A stretch of DNA of 64,000 nt from Riptortus pedestris (Eukaryota; Arthropoda; Insecta; Hemiptera; Alydidae), in assembly GCA_019009955.1 (NCBI GenBank), contig CM032231.1, positions 41,130,001-41,194,000 on the forward strand. Direction: 5' to 3'. The position numbers and the translations under genes are program-made. The notes beneath the pieces are model-generated. The model searched no databases, was not told where the DNA came from, and saw nothing but the letters and a program-made list of their open reading frames with translations. Below are positions 21,018-33,690 of the stretch, in pieces; within the stretch, counting starts at the first letter, position 1, and each line of letters opens with the position of its first letter.

Positions 21018-21255
21018 TTTTTTACTTAGAAGTAACAGATGAGATCATTGTAGATGAGATTGTTGTCGGGGCGATCAACTGCTTGGTTATTACGCCCTTC
21101 CATATTTTTGATATACAGTTTATTTGGGTCGCTTGTTAATTTGTGTAAGTAAATGTAGTTAGTTTATATATTGTCTTTACATAGTTTCTTTCTCATACAT
21201 TTTGTAATCCTATACTACATTTTATTTTTCCAAATGTTATTGGTTATTCTCATTT

Positions 21256-21291
<36 letters not shown>

Positions 21292-21333
21292 TTTTTTTTT
21301 ATATATAAACATACACACACACACACACACTTC
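21018..21333. other. Unassigned, with long T run and (CA)n
   Basis: A T run at about 21257-21288 and (AC)n at 21312-21330. The T run may be a second retroelement tail. Confidence 0.4.
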
Positions 21334-21961
21334 TTTTTTTTTTTTTTATTGTAATAGAAACTAAATTAGAATTAACTATTTACATATATATATATATATA
21401 TATATAAATTCACTCCGACACTTTAATAAGGAGATTAATCTACATAAGAACAATGCTACACACACCCCAAAAGAATAACAATATATACAACATTTATTTA
21501 TTTTTCCTTTCATCATCCTTCTTATACAGTCTAAATTAGGACTAATACTATTTACAAGTATGTGTTTGTATATATACATACGTCCACGCGTAACAATGCA
21601 ATAATAATATCAGCCTGAATAACCTATTTACACAATACACGATAAAATTCTTTATGTCCATTATATTTGATTGAAAATATTTATCTCTTTTAGGCGAATT
21701 AGGTTGTCTATTTCTTCTAAAATATGTAGTACCGTGAGGGGGACTTGACAGCTTTCACAGACTTTGGGTGGTTCTCTTGTTAAAGGTGTACATGCGTAAG
21801 ATTTGTGTGACCAATTCTCAACCTTGCTATAACAACTTCTTCTCTACGGTTACCTCTTATTGAACTGTTCCATGGTTTGGTCGTGGTTTTAATTATTCGT
21901 AGTTTGTTTGTAGTTGGAACTTCTGCCCATATACATTCCCAGTTGATTTTGATTCTTTGAT

Positions 21962-22195
21962 TTAACCATTTTTTACATCAGTCTGTTCATATATTTGCAA
22001 CATGGGCCCATTTGAATTAGCTATTTCTTTTGCTATTCTATCTGCAGCCTCGTTCCCTTCGACTCCTACATGTGAGGGGACCCATAAAAAGATTATAGAT
22101 TTTTTAAACTGATGCAATATGTCGAGATAATTGTAGATCTTGTTTAATGTGAGCTTAGGTCTACTGGCTTTTGGAATACTTTTGATGGCTGACAT
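21962..22195 (-). pseudogene. RNase H domain of Jockey-type ORF2
   Basis: SAIKSIPKASRPKLTLNKI and FLWVPSHVGVEGNEAADRI, ending AKEIANSNG. The WVPSHVG.EGNE.AD box is the C-terminal signature of RNase H, and the flanking histidine and aspartate needed for catalysis are visible. In non-LTR elements the domain degrades RNA from the cDNA hybrid. Flanking sequence is frameshifted, so only this segment is open. Confidence 0.85.
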
Positions 22196-23927
22196 GGAGT
22201 GGAATGTTTGGTAACATTGTTAGTTCTTTTATCTTTTCGTGCTATCGCATTGGTCTCATGTATTATTGCTGACTTGCATTTACGCCTTGTGTAGCTTGTT
22301 GTTCAGCAGCTGTTAGATACTATGTGATTAAACTGGTAACTTAACATGTTAAATAAGACTGCATTTGTTTTAATGACTGCCCATACACTATCGATTAATC
22401 TCCTTGTTTGGAATCCATCAGTGTAAAGTCAATTTATCATATCCTGAGTAGTTGCTTAGATGTTCTTCGAACCTTAATTTGTTCTTTTTGGATTTATCTG
22501 CCTAGACTAATCCTGCTAAGTCATTAAGTCTATTTTTGGGTTATGCGTATACGTTTCACATGGAGGGTTTTCCGGTACAGCTTTAAAGAACTTAGTGTGG
22601 TCTACCGGAATTCATATGGTTTTCATTAATGCATTTTACTTATTTATTCTGCATACCGTTGTGGTAGCTCGATACGTTGGCAGTAACTTGATCGCTATAA
22701 TTCTGTCAACTTGACGGTGGTAAAAAAAGATAATTTTGTTTGCCGCGATTATTCCTGGTTGTCAGTTTTATTGTTAGTTATATAGGGAATATATAAACGT
22801 TCCTGCCTTCTAAAAACGAGTGGGCTGGTTGTTATGGTGTCCTGCTTCCCAGTGCATATCGACTTAATATTGGACTTGCTGCTTGAAGGTTCCTTAGTGG
22901 GAAGTCTTATCCACAGAATGATGCCCCAATGGTTTCTTGCAGTAATAAATAAGTTGCACTTATTTCTTACTTGCGTATGAGTATATTATACAACCATAAT
23001 CCCCAATTCTTTGAGCGGATCAGGGCTCGTTGTACCTCAGCATTAGCTGAATGGATTTGCGGTCAGCGCCCAAGAGGTCTATGGACTAAAAACTCTCATT
23101 GATTATGTAGTCGATTAAAGCATTCCTCTTCGTAAGTACGTATTTTATGGTGAGTCTCAGTTCATGACAACTTTCTTGTCAAAGAACTGAGCCCCCAAAA
23201 ATTTTTTACTTCTTCGTGGGAAAGTTTGCAAAGGTTTTCCATTTAAAGTCCAGTGAAATGTGTGGCTCGGTAGGTCGTCTCGTCGGTCTGGAAGAACAAA
23301 ACACATATTCGATTTGTCTTCAATGGGAAAACTGGAGATTTATTTGTCTACTGAACAGGATTGTAGGTTGTTGATAAAACAATTTGAAGGATCCTCTGCA
23401 ATCCAGGTTTCCCGTGCAAGCAAAACCTGAGAAGTATAGTGACGATCTTATACGGTAGAGAAATGCTTTAATATGGCCTAGGTTATGCTCTGCAACAACA
23501 GCAGTTTATTCTATGACGCATTGCAAATAGAGTACAAGTGAGGACGCTTCCTGGAGGCTATTACCGTGTTAACTGTTTCCTTTAAACTAGAAGTCGAGCT
23601 CTCCTATTTCCTTACTTTGTTAAATCTTTTTACTCAGCGGAAACTCTTGATAAAAGTTCTTGCAGCTCGCAACCCCGGATGCTCACAAGAGTGCAGAGTT
23701 CGTTAAGGATGCGCCTCTCTTTTATTTGTGTACGTATACGCTTTTTTCTAGGTCAATGAATATTCCTACTGCTTCATTTATTTCTGTTCGAATGTGTTTA
23801 AGTTCTTCAGATATCAAATTTTTATTTATTGCGTTCCCGTTGTAGATCTTCCTGGACGCGATAACCCACATTGATTACGTGATAAACAAGCTATGTTCTT
23901 TCTAGTTATCCGATGAAGAGTCTTTTG

Positions 23928-24380
23928 TTAAACCATTTTCTCCATTAACTTTCGATAGGCAGGTGGTGTTGTGATATTGGCCTGTAGTTGTTGAAGTTGA
24001 CTATTATACTGTTTGATCCAGGTTTCTAAAACTGGAACTATGACTGCTTCCCGCCATGCATCTGGGTAGGTAGAAGTTTCCCAAAGTCTATTATAGACAT
24101 ACAAGAGAGTGTTCTTGGCATTTGGTGGAAGATTTTTCAGCATTAAATTGTGTATATCATCTTGTCCTGGAGTGGAAGGTTTTAGACTATCTATTGCAAT
24201 TTGTAGTTCCCTGTCTGTGAAAGGGCAATTGTGATCATATTGTAGTTGTTTTGAGTGGTGAGGTTCTGTAAAATCTATTACTTCTCGATTGATGGTTGCA
24301 TTTTGGTTTGAAATGTCTGAGAAATGTTTGACAAAAGATTCAGCGATTATTTGAGGGTCTGTAACAATCTCTCCATTCAA
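23928..24380 (-). pseudogene. Reverse transcriptase N-terminal region of Jockey-type ORF2
   Basis: MNGEIVTDPQIIAESFVKHF (start of the RT linker), then CPFTDRELQIAIDSLKPSTP and GQDDIHNLMLKNLP, then WETSTYPDAWREAVIVPVL. These are the standard RT-0/RT-1 motifs, where the usual PG.D.I is PGQDDI. The frame then drifts (LETWIKQY) and the YADD motif is not recognisable downstream. Confidence 0.8.
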
Positions 24381-24604
24381 TTTGAGAGTTGGGTAAGCTC
24401 AGTACGGTTTTTGCCCAGCCTACGGCTATGAATTTTTTCCCCAAACAGTTGTTAATTGGGGCTTTGTGCATAATGATTGATTCTACCGTATTTTATCCAG
24501 GACGTTTTCTGTTTTTCCGTCTTGATGAGGTTTCTTGTAATGGCTTAACTTTTGTTTATCATTTATACAGTTTTGTCGTGGACCGGATTTATTTGGAATA
24601 GTTT

Positions 24605-25068
24605 TTATAGGGCATTATTTTCAGTTAATAAAAATTTTACGAGCGTCACGGCCATCTCTATGCAAACCATGGAGGCATCGATTACAATTGCTCGAAGGTG
24701 TGATCGCATTCCCGTTACTTTTTGGTAAATTTTGGTGTAGCTAGCGATATTTAATATTAAGTCCGTGAAGTGCCGAACCATGTCTTCAATGTTTACATGG
24801 GTAAGTGCATTCTTGTACTGTGACATTTCTCCACGCTCAATCTTCGTTATTTTGAAATCTTCCCACTGCGTCTTTGATCAATGTATCCATCTTGGGAATT
24901 TTCTTTCATATTGGCATGTCCGTATTGAAAGAGGAATTTCGTTGGGAAGTTGGTCCACAACCTATAGTGAACATTACATACATCCCAAGTTAAATGGTTT
25001 ATCAACAGAGGAGTGGTGTAGAAACATCTGCAAGGTCTATTGCGGTCATGGTTCCGTATCGTGGACAA
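24605..25068 (-). pseudogene. Endonuclease C-terminal relic of Jockey-type ORF2
   Basis: Two pieces. One (25068-24847) is poorly recognisable. The other (24826-24605) reads YKNALTHVNIEDMVRHFTDL then ILNIASYTKI, matching the region after the endonuclease that reads FT..I..AA...IP in Jockey elements. The catalytic part of the endonuclease is decayed. Confidence 0.5.
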
Positions 25069-26101
25069 AGATGTATCATTCTTTCCGCCTGTGTTGAGGA
25101 GGCAGATGAGCCTCGTGGCTCGATTATTTTTCGGATATCATTGCTCCTCTAACTAGTTGGTAAACTCGATAAACCGTCACTCTGAACCCATCATTGCTCC
25201 AGGAACAGTGGGATTTCCGATGAAGTCTCCGACGACGATGTAACGGAGGCAGGGAGACTATTGACTAATTGTATAAGGGCCGCTTCTCTTTCTATTCTCT
25301 TCATCGGGGGGTGAATATATGTTACACGCTGAGTCAAGGTAAATGATATTTATACACTAATAATATATATGCTTTTAAGGGTGTATCTCTCGTCATCTCT
25401 GTGGAGAATAAATGTTTTTTAAACACCTATTGCTACAGTCCTACCATGTGCTCTTTCTTCCGATCCTATATGGTCCATTTTGCAACTGTTACGATATGCT
25501 GCCTTGAATACATATTGACTACTGTTCATTTATCCTAGCGGTTAAGCTAGAGGGTGTAAGGTTTGGTTCTTGAAGGACATATTGCTGCCGGGTCTGGATC
25601 TTGTAGAAGGGTTTTCAAGTCTTCAAAATTTGGCGCTTCTTATTCCATTACAAGGTCCCAGCTAATTGTAGTCATTGGTTGTTAAATGTTGTGGGGTATG
25701 CCTATTGACATATGGTTTGCAACTGGCTTACTACTAAAAAAATTATGAATACATATTGAGTTTGTAGTTTTCTTTACTCTATTGTAGTGTTTGTAGTTCA
25801 TTGTGACCGCTCAACAAGTTCTGGAGTAAGTGTGTCTACATTTTTCGAGTCTTGATGTGGTTTGTTGGTCATAGAGTTATGCTTTTCGTTATGGAGGTAT
25901 TTGTTGATGTATATCCAAAGGCGGGTGGGTGCACGGGGGCGGTCGATGTGTCCTATATTAGTGCAGTCGTAGTTAGTTGGTGTTTAAATGAAATAATGAA
26001 TCGCGCAAATAGACTGTATTGCCCAGTTACCGACAACATATCAGCATCATTGTTTTTAGATAAGTGTTCCATTTATCCATCACTAAATTTTATTTTTTTT
26101 T

Positions 26102-27355
26102 TTATGCGGTAGTTGTTTCGGCGAGTCGAGGGCGCCGAGGCAATGGCGGAACTTGACTTCCCTCACACTTCCTATCACCCGGAAGTATAGGTTCCGAGGA
26201 AGTGCTAGGGTTGATAGGGGAAGGGGCGGGAGGGGGAGGGAGGAGAGGGATGAGAGGGGGAGGGAGGGGAGGGGCGGGAGGGGAAGAGCCACTAGGGAGG
26301 GGTAGGGAAGGCGAAAGGGTCTTCTCGAGAGGTGGGGATAATCCAGTGTTAATGCTAACCTTGGGCAAACTAGGCCTTATCTCTACTGTGGAATTACTCT
26401 TGTTGCAAATAAACGAGTCAGTTTGGCAGCCTACTTCCATACATTTTTTTGCGTTTATTACAGCGTCGGAATATGACCTGTTAGCAGTGGTAGGTCTGTT
26501 TTCTTTATACATCTTCTTTGCAGCGAAATAAGTTATCTTTTCCCGAAATTGAATACTTTTAATTTCTCTTTCTTCTAAAAATTTTGGGCACTTTATATCA
26601 AGACTGTGGTGTGAACCCTTACAATTAACGCAGTGGGGAACTATTGTGTCACATGGCATATCCCTGTGTTCTGGCTTTGCACAGAATGCGCATAAATGAG
26701 CATTTGAGCAGGAGTCTGCAAAATGCTCCAATCTATAACATTTCCTGCACCTAATGGGGTTAGGGACGTACATTTTTATTCTGAGCTTATGAAAACCCAC
26801 TTTAATACTTTCTGGAAGAGTTGGGAGTGAAAATGTAAGGATATATAAATGTGTTTTGTTTTCTATTCCTGCCCTTTTTGATATTATCCTCTTTACCTCT
26901 TTAACATGGTCGTTTTTAAGTTCTTCTAATATTTCACTTTCTTCTACCTGGTCTAAATCAGGACAAAATATGATCCCTTTACTAATGTTAAGTTTTTTAT
27001 GGCTTTTCACAGTTACTGTAACACTAGGCCCGGAAGCTTTAAGGTTTAAAAGTTTATCTGACTGTTGTTTTGTTTTAGTTTCTACTAATAATGTGCCATT
27101 CCTTAGTTTTTTAATATTATGGGGCTCACCGCAATAATTAGTTATAGTTTTATATACTAAAAAAGGCGAGATCGCTTTAAGATCTCCCTCATTGTCTCTT
27201 TCAATAAGCAGAAATTTGCTACTATTTATGGATTTTTCTACGTTTTCATTAATTTGGAGTTCATCTGATTTATTCCATGTTCTTTTGGGCCTTTTTCGAT
27301 TAGGTGATCGAATATCAGGGGGCCAAAAAAAATGTAAATAATAAATAAAAATCTT
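26102..27355 (-). pseudogene. ORF1 nucleic-acid-binding protein of Jockey-type element
   Basis: Open from 27355 to 26102 with no stop, but with no ATG at the upstream end, so the 5' end is truncated. Early part: RPKRTWNKSDE, FLLIERDNEGDLKAISPFLV and KKLRNGTLLVE. Then HKKLNISKGII, typical of Jockey ORF1. Three zinc knuckles follow: CRKCYRLEHFADSC, CAFCAKPEHRDMPC and CVNCKGSHHSLDIKC. The C-terminal part is extremely proline-rich and ends PRRPRLAETTTA. The protein coats element RNA. The start cannot be placed. Confidence 0.82.
26197..26305 (+). other. G-rich tract, possible G-quadruplex former
   Basis: Many runs of three to five G in the plus strand, encoding the proline-rich tail of ORF1 on the minus strand. 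Repeated GGGAGGGAGG-type units could form quadruplexes. The effect, if any, is unknown. Confidence 0.5.
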
Positions 27356-27584
27356 CTAAATAAATTAAAGAAAAAGCTACTTGGTAGCAAGACACTACTG
27401 CTGTCTTGCAGAGAGAGTTATAAATAAAATAAAAATATAATAAATAAGTAAAAGTTAAACTATTCTACAACTTAGCTTGGCCGGGCAGGTATATGCCCGG
27501 TTATAATCCTCAGCTCTAGCTCCGATCCTATCAGGTCGGCAGCTCCTACACGACTCCATGAGATCATTGTTTTCATACCAGCGC

Positions 27585-27626
27585 GCGGTAAATCTGCTTA
27601 GTTTTCGCAGCCACCGTGTGCCGGAC
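27585..27626 (-). mobile_element. Family A 5' tip alone
   Basis: Reversed it reads GTCCGGCACACGGTGGCTGC and then GAAAACTAAGCAGATTTACC. No other part of the element follows. Confidence 0.65.
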
Positions 27627-28828
27627 TTTTAATAATAGCTAAGGCCAATCACGCTTCTTGGTTTCCCGAGTTTTAAGATGAAGGGGATCTCAAGAGCCTT
27701 GAAGTACAGGAACACAAATTAAAAATTCCCAACTAATTACCTGCAGGATGACAGTCCAACAACCTATGCATATGAGAGGTGAATTGTGAAGCAGGGGGTA
27801 TACAGCGGCTTGGTATGGAATGCATCAATGATAAATACGGCAGGTCCACCAAGGCAGGGCGTACCTACTACCTGAACCCTGATTATCAATGGTTATCATT
27901 CAATATACATATGAATGTTTAAATTGCTTTAGAAAACGGTGAAATAACCAGTACTATGTTTGCCTTTGAGAATATGACACCCAAGATTTTATCAATAAAA
28001 TTTGAACTCAACAAAATTGGTAAGCATATTTTTGAAACCAATTATACAACTTCAGGGGAAAAGATTTGTGATAAATTGGATGCTCAGAGGTCTGAGAAAA
28101 TAATTGCAATGAGCACTTATGCTTATTTCAGGTAAATGATTAAATATAAAAGGATTGAATCGACTTTGATTCAAAATAATTTGGATCTGTATTTCTACAA
28201 CTTATTTGAAAGGACAACGCGGTAGTTATTAAATTAAGAATTTGTTTATTTTGTTCAATAAATATTTAAATAAGAAAACAGCTTTCGGGAATCATTGGAT
28301 CAATAAACGGTGAAAAATAGCATTGAATATTGCTTTACAATAGACCTGAACACGGAGCATTCAAATTTACAAAGAGTAAATATTAGGCTTTGAAGTGAAC
28401 AGCACAACATTTAAATCAGATTTAGGTGCTTGATTCTGGCTGAAACAGGAATACACTTTACATAACACTTAACAACAAGCTGTCAAATAACAGGTATCAA
28501 TCCAAAGAAAATTTAGGAGTTCGAAGTCACAAAGGCTTTTAGTTTGTGTCATCGCTAAATTAATTACATGCTGAATAAATGTCAGGAATTCTGACATGTT
28601 TAATTCAATTTATCCAGTGACGTTTGGCACCTACTAATACAATAATATCGACTAATATGTACATTTATGTATGTATGTATATATGTATATATATATTTAT
28701 ATTGTCTCAATATTCAGAAAATAAAGAAAAATCAGGGTATAGTGTTCTTTAAAAAAAATAATAAGCTAATAACTGGAATTCCTTATAATAACTTTTATTA
28801 AATTATTTATTCATTAAATTCCTTTCTT

Positions 28829-28830
<2 letters not shown>
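27627..28830. other. Unassigned
   Basis: No repeat or coding signal recognised. Confidence 0.3.
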
Positions 28831-28913
<83 letters not shown>

Positions 28914-29093
28914 TGATAGCACATTTTAGACCTTCTAGTAATTATCATATGAAATTCAAAGTACGTAACATTATCTATACCATAAATCTCTGCAGGACCT
29001 CCTCTAATATTTTAAAACTATATGAGCATTTTTCATTTTTCAATTTTTACTGTTAAAATATATATTATATATATATATAATATAATTATATAA

Positions 29094-29129
<36 letters not shown>

Positions 29130-29294
29130 TGATAGCACATTTTAGTATTCATCTTCTAGTAAATCAAAATTCGTTAACATTTATTTATACCATAAATCTC
29201 TGCAGGACCTCCTCTAATATTTTAAAACTATATGAGCATTTTCATTTTTCAATTTTTTTACTGTTATTTAATCATATATATATATCATGTGTGT

Positions 29295-29338
<44 letters not shown>
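28831..29338 (+). repeat. Two-copy duplication bounded by (TA)n/(TG)n microsatellites
   Basis: (TA)n(TG)n at 28831-28911, unit 1 (ATTGATAGCACATTTTAG to TTTTTACTGTTAAAA), (TA)n(TG)n at 29058-29127, unit 2 of the same sequence, then (TA)n(TG)n at 29274-29337. The shared 60-bp core around CTCTGCAGGACCTCCTCTAA is identical. A weakly similar sequence lies near 31010-31100. Confidence 0.8.
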
Positions 29339-29342
<4 letters not shown>

Positions 29343-30246
29343 GCACTCTATTGCCCAATTTACTCGGAATTTTGAATCAAACTCAGAAATAATATTCCTC
29401 CTATATATAATAATTATAATAATACCTTGTATGCAGTTATTAACAGTTTATCTAGAGATAGTCTAATTTAATTATAAATATATCGCCATTGTGTACCCGT
29501 ATATGACAACATATATTGTAATTAGTTTTATAATGAGATTGATTCTATTCAATTTTTCAATGGATAAACCTTTCTTCTTTCTTAATGCTATGTCCATTTT
29601 GAAAAAAAGGCGTTTCATTAAAAGTGCACAATGATACTCACAAAAAAGTTTTGGACGGGGTTGGCGGTGTACAAAGTTCCACATAGTGTGCATCCCATTC
29701 CTATTTCCTAAATTATTGCCTTATGTACGATTGTAAAACAATGTCATTTCACAGTAAAAAAAAGAGATTTAGTAAATGAAATACATTTACTTTCATAAGA
29801 ATGATTAATCGTTTAAAACAATTGCTCTGATAAAGGATTGCCGATTAAAGGTTGACAAACGCATAAATTTCCTTTCTCGGTTTAGTTTGAATGGGTAGAA
29901 TATATACATTTCTTAGGGCTTAGCGTCACGGCTCAGCGAACACATCCCCCCCCCTTCTATTCTAGAAAATTGATGATCTTGGAGAAAAATAGCTTAGCCG
30001 CCTTTTCCATTTCAATTTCATTTATCTCACTAGAGCCCTTTCACCGTTTGGGGGGAGAGAAAGGTAATGTACATACAATTTTCCAACATCCCAAATATTT
30101 CTTCAGAATCAAGATGTAACTTTTTTTTTTTTTATCATACAGCGCAATAAATCTTTCAAAGTTTGAATCGTTAGCAGATTTGAGTAAGTCTCTCGGTAAA
30201 TTATTCATTGTACCTTATTTACAGTGTTCAGTTTCCCTATAATTCC
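29339..30246. other. Unassigned
   Basis: AT-rich with C and T homopolymers (29947-29956, 30121-30133). A minus open frame near 29693-29472 is not recognisable. Confidence 0.3.
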
Positions 30247-30430
30247 ACAAGGTAAACCTAGAGTGGCGAGTTCCATTCCTGCTTGGGCAAATAGGAATTT
30301 ATTTATTTACGAGCTCATTAAATAAAATCCTTCGTCCTACCCTGTCTAGAAAAGGGTGGTAACCTGTAGAACGCTCGTCCCATTAGGCTTAGTAGCACTG
30401 AGTGGACGTAAATAAATAATAATAATAATA
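30247..30430 (+). mobile_element. SINE, head-truncated
   Basis: Begins in the tRNA-like part (GGTAAACCTAGAGTGGCGAG, B-box altered to GAGTTCCATTC), then the body hairpin and an (AAT)n tail. Confidence 0.78.
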
Positions 30431-32024
30431 GTGTATGTGAATTAATGTATCTTCAAGTACAAGTTTAGATGCACATCAATACAATATATCACAAAACTAT
30501 TGTGTCCATTGAAGGATTTGTTGGGGGAATTGATTTATAAATAATATTTGTAAAAAAATAATAATGAAAACAAGTAATACCGACAAAATGGTAAAGGCTA
30601 GAGGAAACAGTTCTAGTTATCTCTTCAACCAAAGAAAACTAAAACTAGATAATAAAAAAATTAAAATAAAATAAGATAATGGACGGTCAATTCTGGAACA
30701 TTTATAATGAAAGTTAAGAACGTTAGTGTGAACAGCAAAAAGAAAAGAGACGAGTTAAAAAAGAAAAAGAAAGAAAGGAGTGTGGTAATACAGGTTCAAA
30801 AATAAATAAAATAAAAATATGATAAACCCCGTTTGCAGAGCCCCTTTTAAACCAATAGCTACGTCTAAGAAATAAAGATTCGCTATTATAAATAAATCAA
30901 CTGAACCTCTAAGTTCTTATAATGTAATGCTGCAATAATCACGGAAAGAACTAGCATATGATGTCCAATTTCAAAGATTGCCAAATTTTTCATTAGTCAT
31001 TGGTACGCAAATTTATACCTTTATCGAGCTCCATTAGTTATTTACTTCCAATGAAATTTAAACTATACGAGCATTTCGATCATTCAATTTGTACAATTAT
31101 TTAAACAAAGTCATGCTGAGTTTACACAACGTGTGTTCGTGGAAGTTGTGCGAAATCCAACTAAAACTGTTGTATATATTATCTTTTGTTATCCGATATG
31201 TTGATGTTGAAATAAATATGTTCTATCATAGCTATTAAACTATTACTTGCTAATGTCGTAACAAAAGACAATACGCTTATAAACTCAATGTATGATTTGA
31301 GGCTGCAGGGAGGGTAATTACCTCTTTCCCTCACCTCGTTTTTAGAATATAACTTAAACTATTTTTGTTATTCATTAACAGCAGGTATATAAACTACTAG
31401 AAAAATCAATTTTTTTAATGTTTTGAATAAATAATTTATGTAAAGTAATGTTGAAAACACTCAAGTGGGAGCAGAAGTTGTCTGGAGGCTAACAAAGTTA
31501 ATTGTGTTAACTCTGGATTTGGGCTGGCTGGTGGAGGTCCATCATGAACGGAAGGATCAAAAAGGTTAAACCCTGGGAGTTTCCCTTTTCTCAGGAAGAG
31601 TGAGGTAATAAATAAATAACTAAGCTCCACAATGTGTACTCAGATTTAATTATAATAACTGCTATCCATGATTATGATTTGAATTATTCACGGTGTGTTG
31701 TTGTTGTGCAACAGTGGAGATAGATTGACGAGGAATTTATTTTCATTTATTCTTTAAAATTATAATTTATATTCTATAATTCAAAAAAAAAAAAAATACC
31801 ATCATCATTCTGCCTAAAATGATTTTTAAGGCGACGCTGCACACCTTAGCTAGTCTTTAATAATATATTTTCTATTTCTATTCTATATCTGACCTTACTA
31901 CGAACTTTCAAATGGTTAAAATGAAAGTTACAGGAGTAGGAGTAGGGTTTCACTGAAAGCTGTAAATTTAGAAAATAAGGTAGCTTCAAATATTCTCTTA
32001 GACTTACTACGGTCCATGCCAATA
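30431..32024. other. Unassigned
   Basis: A-rich and AT-rich sequence (for example 30530-30830). No coding signal. Confidence 0.3.
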
Positions 32025-32069
32025 TTACAATCCAAGCATTCGGACATTGGCCGTGTGTTCATGTTTCTG

Positions 32070-32108
32070 GCCGATGTTCGCTAGATATACTTCTAGCATC
32101 ATCAGGGC
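32070..32108 (-). ncRNA. Hammerhead-like core, arm 1
   Basis: Minus strand: GCC, CTGATGA, T, stem II GCTAG-AAGTATAT-CTAGC, GAAC, ATC, GGC. The core GAAA has become GAAC, so it is probably inactive. Confidence 0.5.
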
Positions 32109-32458
32109 TCTCCATGACTTAAGATTTCCTACTCGGGGATATGTAACTATCTCGTCCGGTGCCGTGGGAGAGGCAACCTTTCCAAGAACCTTCCAGTACT
32201 GTTTCCGACGCCTGTTCCCTTGAGATTGTGCGTTTTTTGTTTGTATATACATACCTTTCTAGGTGGAATAATAGATTAAGTAAATTCTGGAAGACTATTA
32301 TTCCACCAAGAAAGAATTATACTAACAAAGAAGGCATAAACACGAGGAAAGAGGCGACGGAGACAATGCCCGAAGATACCTAGAAGGAGGAGGTTCCGCC
32401 CAAGGCACCGATCGAGACAGTTACAAACACCTGAATAGGAACTCTTCAGTCTCATAGA

Positions 32459-32500
32459 GACCCTGATGGTGCTACAAGTTTGTCTAGCGAAACGGCGGTC
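32459..32500 (+). ncRNA. Hammerhead-like core, arm 2
   Basis: Plus strand: GACC, CTGATGG (one core base changed), T, GCTA-loop-TAGC, GAAA, CGGC, GGTC. Complementary GACC/GGTC mark stem I. Same ancestral motif as 32070-32108, in the opposite orientation. Confidence 0.45.
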
Positions 32501-32706
32501 AGACATGAACACACGATCAATATCCGAATAATTTTATTGTAATATAAGGTAGCTTAGTGCGACAGAAATGTGTACAAGAACGAATGGAACATAGATCTAT
32601 TTGCCCCTTCGTCCAACCATCCTGAAACATCACCACATGTTTTTGTCAGAGAAGAAACTTGTATACCTTCATACAACTGTACATTACAAACTCAGCTCAT
32701 CTAAAC

Positions 32707-32855
32707 ACACTACTACAGACATTGTGTACCCATTCGAAGTGTGGCAACAATGCAGGAGGCACCTAGCCATTACAGCCTTAACACTACTACTTACATTGTG
32801 TACCCACTGCGAGGAGTGGCTACAATGTGGAAGGCACCTAGCCGTTAGGCCTTAA
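32707..32855 (+). repeat. 74-bp tandem repeat, two copies
   Basis: ACACTACTAC starts units at 32707 and 32781. Both contain ATTGTGTACCCA, GTGGC and GGCACCTAGCC and end CCTTA, with scattered substitutions. Confidence 0.8.
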
Positions 32856-33575
32856 TCCTTCCACACCAATCCAACAACCTCGTGGAATACTGAGGACTCG
32901 CTACGATGGTCAAGAAGCGAGCCCTATGGAACGGGACGGTCCCCTACTACCCAGCTCCCACACGAGAGAAGAACTCCAGTACATGTACCAGTTTACCTGG
33001 CCTGTACGTCCTCGTGCTTTGAACACACGACCACCACGTCTATGACCGGCAGTAAAGGCAAGCCTCTACTCCGGACACCACCCAGCCCGTGGTTCACATT
33101 GAGTAAGCCGAACACTACTACTGACAGACTCACAGTGGCTATGATTTCTGAGGCATGTCTGTAGTTCTCATATTTCCCAAGCCGCCTAATAATTTCTGAG
33201 CATAGTACTTCGCCATTAGTTTTCAGACGAAACTAAATGGAATCCTCTAGATACTATATATTATACTTTGCCTTCTTTTATTGTAATACTAATGATCTCT
33301 CTCATCAATAGATTAAATTTTCTTAAGAGTGAAATTGCCTATACCACGTACGTTATACACTCCTTCCCAGGCTTGCGATTAGTAATTAATGTGTTCAACA
33401 GCTCTAACCCAAAGCCTGTTGGTAATTGGTTACAACTTTTTTTTACATGAGGGCTTTACAGGGTTTTGGTTATTAAAAAAATAGCAGTTTTCCTTTCGTA
33501 AATTTCATTCCATTGAGCTCATCAAAAATAGAAAACAAAGACTCCATCTCACAAATAGAAATCTTTTAGATTTAT
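32856..33575. other. Unassigned, locally less AT-rich
   Basis: 32870-33130 is GC-richer than the window average and may continue the Penelope-like 3' region. No motif recognised. Confidence 0.3.
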
Positions 33576-33690
33576 ATTATTATTATTATTTATTAACGCC
33601 CACTGTTTGCAACTTAGGCTAATCGGGACAGGTTATCTACAGGTTACCAGCCTTTTCTAGCCAGGGTGGGATTTTAGGACGCTATTTATA
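33576..33690 (-). mobile_element. SINE, 3' half
   Basis: (TTA)n tail, TATTAACGCCCACTGTTTGC, the hairpin and GGGATTTTAGGACG. Head missing. Confidence 0.78.

Larger units (their letters stand above)
21334..27355 (-). mobile_element. Jockey-type non-LTR retrotransposon, nearly whole but broken
   Basis: On the minus strand the order is ORF1 (27355-26102), apurinic endonuclease tail (about 25070-24605), RT (24380-23928), RNase H (22195-21962), a 3' UTR and a poly-A tail (T run 21334-21348). A repeated UTR motif (CTAAATTAG, then ACTATTTAC) lies near 21361 and 21529. The length of about 6 kb fits a near full-length copy whose 5' end is lost. Stops and frameshifts occur throughout ORF2. Confidence 0.8.
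32025..32530. mobile_element. Inverted pair of Penelope-like 3' ends
   Basis: The left arm (about 32041-32130) and right arm (about 32440-32530) are inverted copies of one sequence. Each has a hammerhead core and the CATGAACACACG phrase. Between them the plus strand reads SKFWKTIIPPRKN at about 32280, the probable C-terminus of a Penelope-like endonuclease ORF. Two pseudo-LTR-type ends therefore lie in opposite orientation around a short coding remnant. Confidence 0.6.

Noticed and set aside
29096..29392. Cys-Val repeat frame
   Set aside because: Translation of (TG)n microsatellites.
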